From contig NW_019091361.1 in the NCBI RefSeq assembly GCF_001949145.1, forward strand, positions 3,153,564-3,217,563: a DNA stretch of 64,000 bases. The letters run 5' to 3'. The position numbers and the translations under genes are program-made. The DNA comes from Acanthaster planci. Lineage: Eukaryota; Echinodermata; Asteroidea; Valvatida; Acanthasteridae. The notes under the pieces are model-generated. The model made no database searches. It saw only the letters and a list, made by a program, of their open reading frames with translations, and was not told the DNA's origin. Shown here piece by piece: positions 39,201-51,795 of the stretch (the stretch's first letter is position 1; every line of letters begins with the position of its first letter).

Positions 39201-39830
39201 GCTTATGACCCCACGGGCGCTCGTGACCACAAAACGCCAAAAAATACTGAAGCAGAATACGTTGTTGACATTCCCCAACCCTAAATTCATAACGTTTTCC
39301 GCGACAAGTACAAAACCATTACCTTCGATGTTTCTGCCTTTGGCTTCGGGATGGAATCAAACTTCACATACGAAATTTTGGCTGGAGTAAAGCAGCACTT
39401 ATTGTTCATAATGACAAAGGGTGGCGCAATATGCAATAGGCCTATACTTTTTGCCATTAATATCTGTTATTTATATCGTCTCTCAAGACCAGCCATACTT
39501 AAAGCCAGCACTCTGGCGAATGCTTAAGAATTCGGAACAAAAAACTCCTGGCCTTGAGAGCCTCAAAAGCCGAGATCGATGAATCCGTTGATTGCACGAT
39601 GTGGGTTCGCTTCGAATCTGCATGCCTCGCGGCTGTCCACTTTGCCGCGATTAAAGTTTAAGAACAGTCCCTTGATTTCCGTCAGTCCCTGCAGTGTGTT
39701 GAAACGTTCAAGGATTCGCATTTTGCTGTCGGTACAAATCCGTAACACGACGGCATAAATTGCCACGATTTCTACACGTGGTCAAATTCATTTCTTACAT
39801 TTTTTTAAATCCCCTTTTCTTTCTCTCTAG

Positions 39831-39900
39831 GCTTAGGAAAACGAAGTTAGATCAAAGAAAGTTAGCGGACGAGGCTAGTACGGTCGTCGACATGGCAAAG
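39831..39900 (+). CDS. KCNN: SK channel exon: end of calmodulin-binding domain
   Basis: This 70-bp exon contributes one base to Lys265 and then residues 266-288, LRKTKLDQRKLADEASTVV followed by DMAK. It corresponds to the vertebrate segment that closes the calmodulin-binding domain and leads to the C-terminal coiled coil. The acceptor is CTTTTCTTTCTCTCTAG and the donor is GTGAGG at 39901. Its small size made it invisible to length-based ORF calling. It was recognised by sequence and confirmed because it restores the frame between its neighbours. Confidence 0.96.
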
Positions 39901-40645
39901 GTGAGGATGCGTGATATGTACGATTGTAGTCAGTAGTAGATAATGATGAAACTTCTTTTCCACATCCAGTTTCGAACTGTAAAACCCTTATGGCATCTCA
40001 GGGACAGGTTTCTTTCTGGTTGTCATCCTGTTAGAAGCTCGACTCCATTTTCTTAACTTGACATAAGCCTGTTCAGCCAAAGCGCCCACAGCTAGGCTGG
40101 TCTCATGAAATACGTCGTTCACTGGCATTGCCTTGGTTTACAAAGCTTTCTTGAGAACTTCAACAAAATATTTAAATTCTTCCAAGCTGTGACATGTGTG
40201 ATAGAAATGTGAAAATCTGAAGACTGAAAAAACGCCGTGATACTCATTCCCTTTGTGCCTGAATACGTTTCACAGGAAAAAAGATAGAGCTCAGTCAGGG
40301 GAGAAAAGGAGATATCGAGGAAGTTGTGGCCCTTAATCGCTCTCCATACTGCACTCATTTCCTAACAGTATCATTTTTACATGACCGACCATCTTTCCCA
40401 TTCGCTGTATAACTTGAGGCCAGGGCGCTGTCTCCTCGTCCTACACCAAACGTCTGTAGAGGGCGCATTGTCTTATAAACAACATCCAAACCTCATCCAT
40501 CCATCTGATCTAGGCACGTTCCATTTATAATCTAGGCCCAGTTCCCGATGTTGCACTCTTCGCATGTTTTTTACTCACGATTCGCGGTGATTGGGTCTCA
40601 GTTACAACAACTTTATGGTGTTCATGTAACCACCTGAACAGCGTG

Positions 40646-40895
40646 TATATGGGTAATTCCAGAAATTAGGGATCCAAAAGTGTGACATTTTCGTGTCCCT
40701 GTTACATCTGACCTTTGTTGGCATGGAAACATCACTGGAATTGATTTCAAACTATTAATATTTATTTGGCAGGCAATTTGCATTAATTCATCACTCTTGG
40801 AAATTAGAAAATCTATTCTGAACTTATAAAATCATACGTCAGATGTGACAGGGACACAAAAAAATGGACCCCTAATTTCTGGAATTACCCATATA
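40646..40895. mobile_element. MITE-like element with about 70-bp inverted repeats
   Basis: The left arm at 40646-40716 and the right arm at 40826-40895 are inverted copies. The termini read TATATGGGTAATTCC and its complement, followed by a shared AGAAATTAGGG block and a shared GTGTCCCTG block. The outermost TA on each side could be the TA target duplication expected of Tc1/mariner-type MITEs. The 250-bp unit contains no coding sequence. Confidence 0.85.
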
Positions 40896-43800
40896 GATTG
40901 AAATATCTGTATGTATGAACGGTTGGTTGTACACAGTGGGCGTATTCGAAACCTGTTCTTGTGTCGGATAAACACGAGATCAGAGTTCCGAATGACCAGA
41001 ATCAACACGCGAACATTGCTTATAACAGGATTCTCTCTTCCCACTTAACTTACGGGGAAGTGGATGAGGAACGTCAAGAGCAACTATGGCGGACTAGGCA
41101 CATACCTCAGCTTGACGTTAATTTTTTAATTTGCTATTTTTTTCCTCATGAAATAGAAATACTCAGGAGGAAAATAAAACCACAGGTTTATATACACGGT
41201 TGTCGAAGAGAATTTACATTCATCAATGTATATAATAACATGACTATTTTGGATTTAAATTATCGTAAGATCCTAAATATCATCTCATCTTCGCATTCAT
41301 TGTTAATACGGCTACTGCTGTCTTGAATTTTTGCCCAACTTCATTCCTCTTACGCTTGGACGTTCGCGATCAGCATCCCGAAAACAATGTCCGCGAGTCC
41401 CTGGACAACAGGGGTTTCGAATACGCCCCCTAATTTAGTCCCTAATAGGAATGACGACGCACGTCAAATCTTCAATACGCGGAGGACGATTTAAACAATT
41501 TGTGTCAAGAACTAGAAATGAAGTTGCGGGACCCACTTGCTCCACTTTCTGGGCCCTTAATGGACGTGCTTAATTCCACCTGATATATGTGCTGTTTGAA
41601 GTGGCCATTTTGTTTTCCAAGAGGGAGCGGTTGTCGCGCAGCCTTTCCAACAACGCTCTATGCGTATCGGTGCGATAATCACCGTCGCCCATTTTACTTG
41701 ATATACAAATTGACACACTCTGGAAAATAATGTCATAGGCCCCACTCAAAATTGCCACTTATCGATTTTCAGAATGGGTCAGGGACATGGGCGTTCATAA
41801 ATTAAGAAAACACTCCCACGGATCATCCCTCCTGACGCTGCTTTTGCCGTTCGGTAATCGAGCGTGCTTTAATTACGCCGTTCGTCGCAGTGGCGGTGGG
41901 CTTCAGCCAGTATTATTGTTAATATTTTAAAGAACGGGCGAAAAGGCCACTTATTTCGGGGTCAGTACTTCAGATTATGGGGATTGACTGGCATGCACAC
42001 AGTTTATGCAAACGTCCAGAAAGATCCTTGTGAAGCGCTAGTTGCCTATTGCCATATGCCTCGTGTCTTTTGACTTTTCGTCAAATGGCACTTACAAGCT
42101 ATTGTAATGAAATAATATTTGGGTTAAGTGTTTGGGGGTGATTGTATTAGAAATATTTTTGCGATTGCCTGACAAAATGACACCCCGTCACTTCTTAATT
42201 CTAGCGATTGACTGAAAATTGACTTTTGATGTATCTTACTGAACACGTCGTTTCTTTGAGTGATATTGCCTTCCCATTCCCGTCTCTTGTTTCTTCAAGA
42301 AAGAAAACAAAAATTCCATCCAGAAAAGCGACATGTGTGGAAAAACCCATTGAATAGCCCCGGGCTCGCAATCAACAGCTCAGACCTTGACTATCTAGGA
42401 GACCGGTATATGCCTCCATGAAGGATATACACGCTTCACCACTCAACCCTGCAACGCCCGATGAAATTAAAGCTCTCTCGCCCAGTATAGGTTATCAGTT
42501 GGTGAGAAATATAGGACCACGGTTACACGACTGTTTCACTCATAATTTCAAAGCCTTTTTAGCCAATTTTGTTGTGCACAGTGTATTTATTTCAAAACAT
42601 CTTGCCAAGTAATGTTCCATGTTTTCTTTACTCTTCTGCAATATTCATCGATATTTGTCGCTGTCACGACTTTCGTCAGTTCAGGCAATCAACATCGCCC
42701 ACGTACTTAAATCCAGGGTCCTGGAATAAGCTAATAATCTGGTACCTGGAACACCAAACGTTTGCTGGAGTTGAAGGGGGTGACACCTTGCATCTTGCCT
42801 TAAACACGATCGTATCGCGTCCCGAATGTTCGCTTTTTTTCCCCCACCCGCCCGCACAACAGCCGCGGCGCGGTGCGCCTTACCAACGCTAATATAACAT
42901 ACCTGAAGGACAGCCGACCAGCTGCATGGGGTTGGGATGACTGGTCGACAGGACCTGCAGCTGACGGTTCCGTCGACTGATTCTTGAGGCGCCTGGGCTC
43001 TCTGGCTCATCAACAATGTGACAAATCACTTTCCATGCATTCCAAGCCTTGCTGCGCCCCGCCATCTTGACATTTGGAGAGAAATTGTTTTCGAGCTAGA
43101 GGGATCAAGCAACGCGCGCGACTCCCTGGCATGTAGAGCCTAATAAAATGTGCTTGAAGGTGAAGCTCTTGTAATTTTCTCGGAGTCTTCAATGCTCTTT
43201 ATAAGGTGTAGAGTGCAAGTGTCGAAAAAATACAAAGTTCAAGTTTTAGCAAGAAAATTGACTAAATTTAAAACAATTCCAAAATCCTTCCAAACATTAA
43301 ATTGCTGTCCACACGCTTTTGGCTTGATTTTGAATTATAACAAACCATTAAAGATAAAATGTCTCAAATAACCTAAGACTGGAAATGAAAATTTCACTTG
43401 TGAACTTATGTCTAACAATGCGTGGAATTGAAAAACATCTAGAATGAAAATACGGCTTATCATCGAAGTGTAAATATTTCTAAAATTGGAGAGAAGAGTC
43501 CGGGCGTAGTTCAAATAAATAATGTAATGATTAAGCTGTGATTTTTTAAAGATATGATTTGTGATGACACTTTTTGTAAAGGAACACAGATGTTAAATAG
43601 GGCTCACTTCTGCAGCCGGTTATTCTTTGCAGGAAAACCCCTGGGTTCCGTTGGCCCTACTCAATAGCTGGTCCATTTTTAAATGGATGGGTTTCATTGA
43701 AAAGTAACTGAAGGCAGAATGATGTTTGATAGTTTCAGCTGATATTATTTTCAGTCAGTAATCACTCATCAAACTGGACTCGATCTTACACCCTTGGTGT

Positions 43801-44073
43801 TGCTGCAAAAACATCAGTTAATCTTAGCGTATTTTAATTTGTGCAGATTTCTTTGACACGATGCCAACATGCTGAAACTGTCGTTTATTTTATACATTCC
43901 TAGCATGCAGAGATTCGACCCTTACTCGAATTTGTACCAGTTGGTGCTTGAATTATTCCACAGAGAAGTTAGTGAAGCCCATGTATTGTTGTACAAATAA
44001 ATATGCTGCCAACTGTCCTGACCTAATTACTCTCCAACTTTCGGCTGATTTTAAATTATGCAAATAGGTCAAA

Positions 44074-44530
44074 ATGGCGTCGGAAAAACCTGAGGGCTCG
44101 TCGAAGACGAGAGAAAAGAACAACAACGTTGTCAAGTCGCGTCGATGAGCGGGGTTACCGTTACGGAGTGCTTCTCCAGCGGCAAGGTTTAATCCGCACT
44201 CGGCGGTGCATCGCAGAGTGTGTCTTAGAATCGAGTCGCGGTCATCGGAGAATAATTGGAGACGAGCTCACATAGACCGGTCCAAGCATGCTGGAGAAGG
44301 TGAAACGCGCAGAGGTCCCTGGCCGGCCATGCGCCGGATTCGGGCTTGGGTTTCGGCACTCGAGAGGGTGCTAGAGTTGGAGCACGTTTACGCGGGTGGC
44401 CGTACGTCCCTTGCCTGCCGTCGGGGGTTTTTGGTGACCTGATCCGAGCACACGAACTTGTAGATTCCCACGGGGGCATACACGTCGATGCGTATGCGTT
44501 AAAAACATGTCCGGCTGACCTGTTTGAGTA
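44074..44530. other. CpG-rich patch with a short ATG-initiated frame
   Basis: This patch is richer in G+C and CpG than the surrounding intron. At its left edge AAAATGGCG begins a 24-codon frame, MASEKPEGSSKTREKNNNVV followed by KSRR, with mostly G or C in third positions. The context would suit an internal promoter and an alternative first exon. However, no donor site within the frame is convincing and no TATA-like element stands out, so this remains speculative. Confidence 0.25.
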
Positions 44531-46620
44531 ATATTCAACAAGTTGAGACCTCCCATGCAAAATGAACGGTCGATTTAATCAGCGCTCTTCCAAAACAAGT
44601 GGGATTGGCCTATACAAATTACAGATGTGGGTCGCCAACCTATAGTTGTTGGAGCAATTAGGGGTACAAGTCCAAGTTTCCACATTTTTCCAAAAAGTGG
44701 AGATTATGCAGGAAAAGGAAGAATCAATTGTGCCCCCCCCCCAAAAAAAAGAAAGATTGGGTGGGGACTGTGGAAGACAACTGCCAAACGAAGTTGACGG
44801 AAAGAGGACAGTATAGCGTTATACCGCGAAATTGGTCAACACTTTGTAAGGCTTTCGCAAAGTCAATTATTTCTGGCATGATGCCCTTGTCGAAAAGGGA
44901 GGTCGTGTAAGGTGCTTTCAGCATGAGTAGCTGATGGCGGAAAGCTGTATTATGCATTAAGTCCGGGCGCATAATACTAACCCCGGATCGCCTCCGGACG
45001 TACCCGTGCATGACGGCGGGGGGAAGGGTCTCGACTGACCTCGACTTGGCAGGCCGGAGCGAGGTGGTGTTAATTACCGGGTCTTTTGACCAAGCGTGAA
45101 TGTCATTAGCGGTTAGCACAAACCGTGACAAATTAAGGAGTGCCACATCCATTATTTTCTCAGTAAGCTGCTGTTTCCAACAGAGTAATATATTTTGCCT
45201 CCTCTTCTCGTCTTGCAGAAATGTAATTGAGACTATATTTGTCCGTGGTTTATCCACAAGAAAGAGGGCGGGGCAAAACCTCCTCCTTGCACAGTTCCCA
45301 AATTACTGCTTTGCCATGTTTTTACGAATTGAGTATGGTGTTTTTGCACACGTTTTAAAGTTTTGTATCGAATAGCCGTACCCTTTTCCCAAATTGTAGA
45401 AATGTCGAAATGTCGAGGTTTTCCCAGTTTATCACACGTAGGAACAAGTGCTTGCTCGTGGCCCGGTACAAAATAGTTAAGGACATTTTTACAGAGCGAC
45501 TTATCTAATCAAGCTGAAATTCTTCATCTGCAACATAAATTTAAAGAATTACATGGTGAACGTGTCTACAATTTTGCCATCACGTCCAAAGATCTGAATA
45601 GGGCAAAAACCGATCCTTGCTCTTAGGTGTCACACAAAAGGATCCTTCTACAGGCTAAAGTAGGCACAATCTAAAAACTGAAATGCCGAGAACGTTTAGA
45701 GACAGTGTGAGACAGAAAAATACATCTTCTGTACCGCTGCATGCCCATAGCATTCTCAGAGCTATGCACAAGAAAGTTTGAAAACCCCTCTGAAGCTCTC
45801 TTGGAAGCGTTCCAGCGACATTCACAAAACTGAGTTTTAAATGTTTCCGCTGATTCGTCTTATATTTCACGTATTTCCGAAACATCGGGGGGAAGAGAAA
45901 AGTAAAACGAGGAGGATCAGCAGTCAGGAACTGGTGTCGCTTCCTTCTTCCTGTTTTTAAAGGAGACATTTGAGACGCAACTTGCAGTATTAAATTTCAC
46001 TAACTTCAGACATTTTGGTCATCCACTCAGGCTTAAGTCTTTTACCAGACGATTCAAAACCACCGACAAAGGTTTCGATATCAAATTATTTTAAGAATGT
46101 TGTCAAATGTGAAGGCATGTAGCTTGTGCTCGCCGTGTCAGGGTAGGTGATGATTCACCCCCCCCCTTTGGGCCTGGGTGCTACAGAACACCGCGTTTCA
46201 CTTCGAATTTGGATATAGAGACTGACTCTGGTGTATTCATTTCCATCAAAATGCCGTAATTCAATCGAGGACGATGTGCCTCCCTGTTCCTCTGCCGCCC
46301 CGACATTTTTCCATTTCGGCTCCAAAATAAGAACACTGAAAGGAAACATTCAACCCATGTCCACAAACCATGATACGCTGTACCCACCAAATCGGGTAAA
46401 TATAGGCAGGAAAGCCGGCATGAAATATATGTTTGTCGTCTCGATATTAAAGATGGAGGAATTGTTTAGCATGGTGTCCAGTTTCTTTGGAAGCAATTAC
46501 TTAGACCTGAGTTGAAGTCCCTTGCTAGTCTCAGCTCTTTCAGACGGCTCTTTCATGCGGCACAAGGCCTTATTATTCGTCGGAAGAGATATTCGCATTT
46601 CTCATTGAAAGTATTTCTTT

Positions 46621-46645
46621 TTGTTGTTGTTGTTGTTGTTGTTGT
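46621..46645. repeat. (TTG)n microsatellite
   Basis: About eight uninterrupted TTG units are followed by a T- and G-rich stretch. Confidence 0.9.
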
Positions 46646-49600
46646 TTTGTGTGTGTTTTTTTCTTTCTTTTTGGGGTTTGTTTTTACTTTACCCCAAGGT
46701 ACGCTTTCTGTTTGTTCTCAAACAAACCCTTCAGTTGTATTGATCATTGTGATCAAAAGGGTCACGTGATTACGTTGCTGAGCAAAGCAAAATGTGGTAA
46801 GAGTCCAAGAACTGAATTAGCCGTACAGCCCCGTTGCCCTGGAATCCAAGTCCGAGTGATATTACCTGCCACAACGAGAAAGTGATCGCCCAGCGACAGA
46901 TTGCGAAGCTAACCCAAAGTTGACCCCATCAGCTTCCCATTGTGTGACGTCACACTTGTGCGATGGCGTCATTTCCGAAGTTATAACTCAAATTTGGATG
47001 CTGGGAACACGTGCTGCGTTGTGTATTGTACCACATTCTCTGTGTTTAGCCGTGGTAGAGGTCTAGGGTTTGTGTGTTTTTATGTGTGTGTATTGGCGTT
47101 GGGTTTTAGTCGGTGTTGGATGTTGTAAATGGCCACTTCGAGCTCTGGGCGTAGAGGGAGCACCATCTGGTCTCGAACCCCCACCTGGGGAAATTCTATC
47201 AAAAGTGAAAGAAAATCCCTTTTACCAAAATAAGACTCCTCAATTTGCATGCACTGTCACATGTGTTCATTATTGAAGGCGAAGGTTCAGTCATGTGGAC
47301 CGAATCACTTTTGGCTCACGTGAAGCGTCTTACTGTGTGAACCCCATTGGCTTTCACAAGTGCCTTGCAAATCTTGCAACTTATTGCCTCGACATGCGAT
47401 ACCCTAACACATCAAAGCGGGATCTTTAGGGGCTTGCATTTGGGGGTTAAACCCACTTTGTCATTCGTTCACCGAAAAAAAGAGGTTCTTTTTCCCCACT
47501 CACTCGCTCTGTGCCATCTCAAGTTGCATTATTTTCATTGGTGGTTGGAAACTTCTATCAAAATTTCTTGTTGTGGGGACTTTTTTTCATACATTCATTT
47601 CTTGACATCCGTCACCACCATTTTTTCCAATTTGCATGATCCATTTTGTCGGGAAGCCTGGTCACACTTTTTGTTGCATGTCACTCACTGCACATCTGCA
47701 TGCATGTCTAGCACTCAAAGAAAAGTCATCCGACTAATTGCCAAAACTGATTTAGATTTTGGGCAATAATCTGTCGTACACCCAAAATAATCAAAATTTG
47801 GCCACTTTGCATCCCTGTCAGAACTTCATGACCGTCGACCCCGATGTTGCTCTCTGGCTTGAGGCTCTAGGTGGTCTTTCACCCACACATTTTGGAGAAT
47901 CTCATAGAGAAAAAGCTGGGAAACCCACGTTCACACCCACCACCATTTTTCACTTTATGTGTACATTCACTATGTCTGCTAGATATCAACTGAAAACCAC
48001 ACACGGATTTGAATGATAACTGGTCCGCCGTTTGTCCCACCTCGCTTCATAGTCTTTTCTATCTCTCTTTATACCCTCTCTGTAACCCCATGTGCATTTG
48101 ATGGACACTCTTTTCTCCACTTTATTTTTTCATCACGCTCCCGCCCTCTTCTGCAGCCATTACTCGTGCGCGCTTCCCGGGCAGAAATGGCCATGTACAC
48201 GTCCAAACCTCCGGTGTTGTACGTACATGTAGGTATTTATGTACAGTAATCAAATCACCTCAACTTTTTTTTGTTGGAAACCCGTCTCTCCCTCCGCCGA
48301 TGGCGACTCTGGAGCCTTAATGTGTATGCACTATTCATTCGCCTGGTAACTCCAGTGAGACGGACAAAAAAGTTGTTCGGCAGTGAACTCGAATCGCTGA
48401 GCACTTTGCATGGTGCCGAAGGAGAGCACATTGAAGACCTCTTTAACAGTCGAAAGGCACTGAACTGTCCCGGATGATAAAATGGAACCTTTTGCTTCAT
48501 TAGAAATATGGATAAAGAAAAAGAATTTATAACATCAGTGTGAAGTTAAAACTCAACCCTTACAAAGGACAGGTGATATGTCAGTCGCGTCTTGAGGTCA
48601 TATGCGGCAAAATGATATAAGTATAAAAAAATACGGATTTATTCGACGAAGCCCTGGGGGATAACGGTCAAAATGGCCGACGTCCAAAATGCCTGCCATC
48701 GGGCACTAGGATAACCAGTCGGCCAACACACCATTGAGCACAGGCCAAAAACTGACTTCAGAGAACGAGTATTGCATACACATTATGACTCCGAATCACC
48801 ACTAGTGAACGCATGCTCGGTTGTCTGCATGGTGAATGTTTAGAGAAGATTTCGCGGACTTGTTGGTGAGATTTCGTTGTACAGTTCGCTCTGACTAACA
48901 TGCTATTACTGTGAGTATCACGATTGTCTGTTTTATTTCGTGGACCTTTTCAAGTACAATGTTTACATTCTCATGTTCTCAGATAAATATTCCTCAAAAT
49001 GTATAAAGAATTAATGAATCATTACAGGAAGAATTTTTCTTCTAAAAAATCTAACTACGAAGGTATCAGCGTTGAATTTCATATCGACTTATCCATCCCT
49101 ATATGCATCAGTATTGAGTAAGACCAATCCGGGTAGCGCAATAATCTCACATTCGTATCCGTAGCTGACCTTATGTCTCTGTGATAAACGCATAAAAGTC
49201 AACCCAGTCCTGCTCCAAGATTTATCACGGGGTAACATTCTCCCTTAAGCGTTTACCAAGTCCAAACGAAACCGCACACAGCCTATTAGATGACAGTCGA
49301 TGGGGGATATATCGGTCTGTAGACTTGACTTAATTGTTCAGTTTAAACCACATGCCTGCATTTGTTATCATAATTTTGTCTGGAGATATTTTTACAACCT
49401 TGCTGTCTTTGTATATATAGGTCTGGTAACCCAATCATGGTTGGCAATAAGTGTCTCCACTTAATTTTGCACGTCAATGGTGCCATCCTGGTTGTAGTGT
49501 AAACTCAAAGACTAACCCTTGAAAACAGCCTGGATCTTGTTGAATTGTATAAGAATCATTACAGAGACGATTATAAGAAAACATATTGTCAGCGGCATGA

Positions 49601-51795
49601 TGTACTACAAAAGCGAAATCTTTCGTTTCTAGTGTCTTCTTGAAAGTTTCAATTTGATCATCTCACAAGAAACGCTCTCAGGCCGAATCACTTGGCTGCG
49701 GCTTGTCACTACACAAGACTCTATGTGAAGTGGCTGCAGCCACAACCATAGACTCGTGTAATTTCAAACCACAGCCAAACACGGACACGGCCTCAGCAAA
49801 ATGGCTCATCACTCAAACCGTGTTGATCCTACAGGGACCGAGTATAAGATGAGATACAGAATCACACACTCCTCTAACAAGATAAATGAACTTCTTGGTG
49901 ACACCACTTTGATACCACTGATTGCCGTCTAGTTTGATCTTTATCACGCCTCAGTCGTCTATTACTGCATAGGTGGCGCTGTGTAGATGATAGCGGCCGT
50001 GTGGCCCAGTGGATGCATAAGTCGGCGTCCTATTCACTTTGCTATGGCCAGAAATGATATTTATGCATCTCCAAAAAGTGCACGAAGCCGCCAGCTGGCG
50101 GATTTCATAGATGATTGTGTTATTTCAAGCCATAGCCAACTAAAATAGACGCTGTATTGGCTTATTAAAGAGCTATAGGACCACGTACGTGGGCGCAAGA
50201 CGTACACAGCGCCCTACCACGAGTGGTTTTTAACGGCAAAGGCGTATTTTATCCCATTGTTCGTAGGCCAACAAATTTCCTGACATTAAACCTGGCAATA
50301 GCAGGCCCAGTGACAAACAAGTAATGCAGAGAGCCGCCTTTTTGTGCAAAAACATGAGTGATTTGGCAATGTCTCGATGTCGGGGAACCAGATACCGCAT
50401 GACTGCAGTTTGATACAGGTTTGCATTGAGGGTTCGCTGTATGCCCAATGACATTACGTGCATGAACTCAGTATTGACGACTTGTGCCAAAACGTATCAC
50501 GTGCAAGTATGGCACTTTGCCTGCACGTTCAATACCTGACTTGACGCGGCCTCCATTTTTCAACATCAAGTGTTTCTAGTTTTTCATCTATTAAGTTGTA
50601 TTTCTTATTAGTTGTTTTGGTGTGTTTCTAATTGTTTTTACGTAACGATAGTCCCAATGTGTGAAGAACATACCTTTGCTCAGTGACTGTTTTGTGAAAG
50701 CGTTTGTTGCATAAACGATTGAAATTTGTCTTTTGCATGGTGATGTAGTTTCATTTCATCTCATGCATGTGCATTGCATTCAGTTTGTTTTGTTTAACAA
50801 GACCTCAGAATCACTACAGAGGGTTTCCATGGCTGCAATCTTGCAGGCCAAAGCTTTTGTTTCACAGGGTATGCACAAAGGACGTTTACCCGTAGAACAA
50901 AAGAACTGCCCTGCAAGATGGCTACCATGCAAAGCCTTTATTACATGTACTTTAACAAGTAGTACAGTCCACACGGCTGTGAAGCGACACTCGGGTTTGC
51001 ATTCGTCTCATGTTTTTGTATCATTAATTTGCTTAGGCCTAGAGTGTGTCCTTTTCATTGCTTTACTACTTTCACATTTTTCATCCAGTTCTTCTCAGTG
51101 ACATAGTTATGGGAGATGGGTATCTATACACGTTCCTGGTATGCCCCAACGCCTGCTGGCAACAGACTTACTGGTCCATTTCGTTTTTTGTTTATTAGAG
51201 CATAAGGACCGACGTCTGCTGCCACCAAGAGTTGCACCGATATTTTAGAACTGAAGATAAGGATCACTGCGATTTCTTAAGAAGGGATTGTTTCATGTCT
51301 TCACTCATATCAATTTCTTACTCAGAATGTGAAAGATTGCTACTTTTAAGCAGCTGTTACATATGCAGTTCATGTCCTTAGCGAGTCGAGCTCAACCGCT
51401 GTTTTCCGCTCGAGATTGTCTTCTGTGCAAGTGTCAACATGACATCTTCAGATCTTGATGCATTGTCCGATGATTTTTGCGCCCAGAACCTGTTTGCCCA
51501 AGCGAGCGCAAAAATAATACGCTGTTCGTGTGTGCAGATCTCTTTGAAGTTGATTTTGCTGCCTGGAAAAGGCGCGGATGCATTCGGCCCGTCTGTTACG
51601 TGATGTTCTGCCTGTTTTTGTCAATTCCCCATTGAATGTGAAGAGTTGGCCCTCACAGAGCTGATTTATTCATACTGGCACCTGAAATCGTCTCTTGGCC
51701 ATCACACACTTAGAACAACATTGCATGAATCTCCCCGCTGGCCATTTTCACTAACTTCTAACGTTTCCGTGTGTTGTTCTTTTCCGTCCCTGCAG

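Larger units (their letters stand above)
28910..39830 (+). other. SK intron carrying a mariner-like transposon and an assembly gap
   Basis: This 10.9-kb intron has donor GTAAGT and acceptor CTTTCTCTCTAG. A decayed DNA transposon with a run of 776 N occupies 30875-33236. A single N lies at 34525. Outside the transposon nothing was recognised; the 141-codon minus-strand frame at 36516-36941 does not resemble a known protein and sits in AT-rich sequence. Confidence 0.9.
39901..51795 (+). other. Last SK intron
   Basis: This 11.9-kb intron has donor GTGAGG and acceptor CGTCCCTGCAG. It contains an inverted-repeat element at 40646-40895, a CpG-rich patch at 44074-44530, a (TTG)n run at 46621-46645 and a stretch at 47340-48480 that is pyrimidine-rich on the plus strand and unusually free of stops in shifting frames. 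A possible exon-like ORF at 49682-49852 is described under findings. The 177-codon minus-strand frame at 44724-45257 was not recognised. Confidence 0.88.

Noticed and set aside
44724-45257. 177-codon minus-strand frame
   Set aside because: It is the longest non-exonic frame, but it has no recognisable domain and no splice or promoter context. A stop-free run of this length by chance is possible in 64 kb.
47165-47240. B-box-like GGTTCGAGACC on the minus strand
   Set aside because: No A box lies at the needed spacing and no acceptor stem is present.
49990-50080. tRNA-like stretch with TGGCCCAGTGG resembling an A box
   Set aside because: No B box (GGTTCGA) follows at the right distance and no cloverleaf forms. 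At most it is a decayed tRNA-derived SINE.
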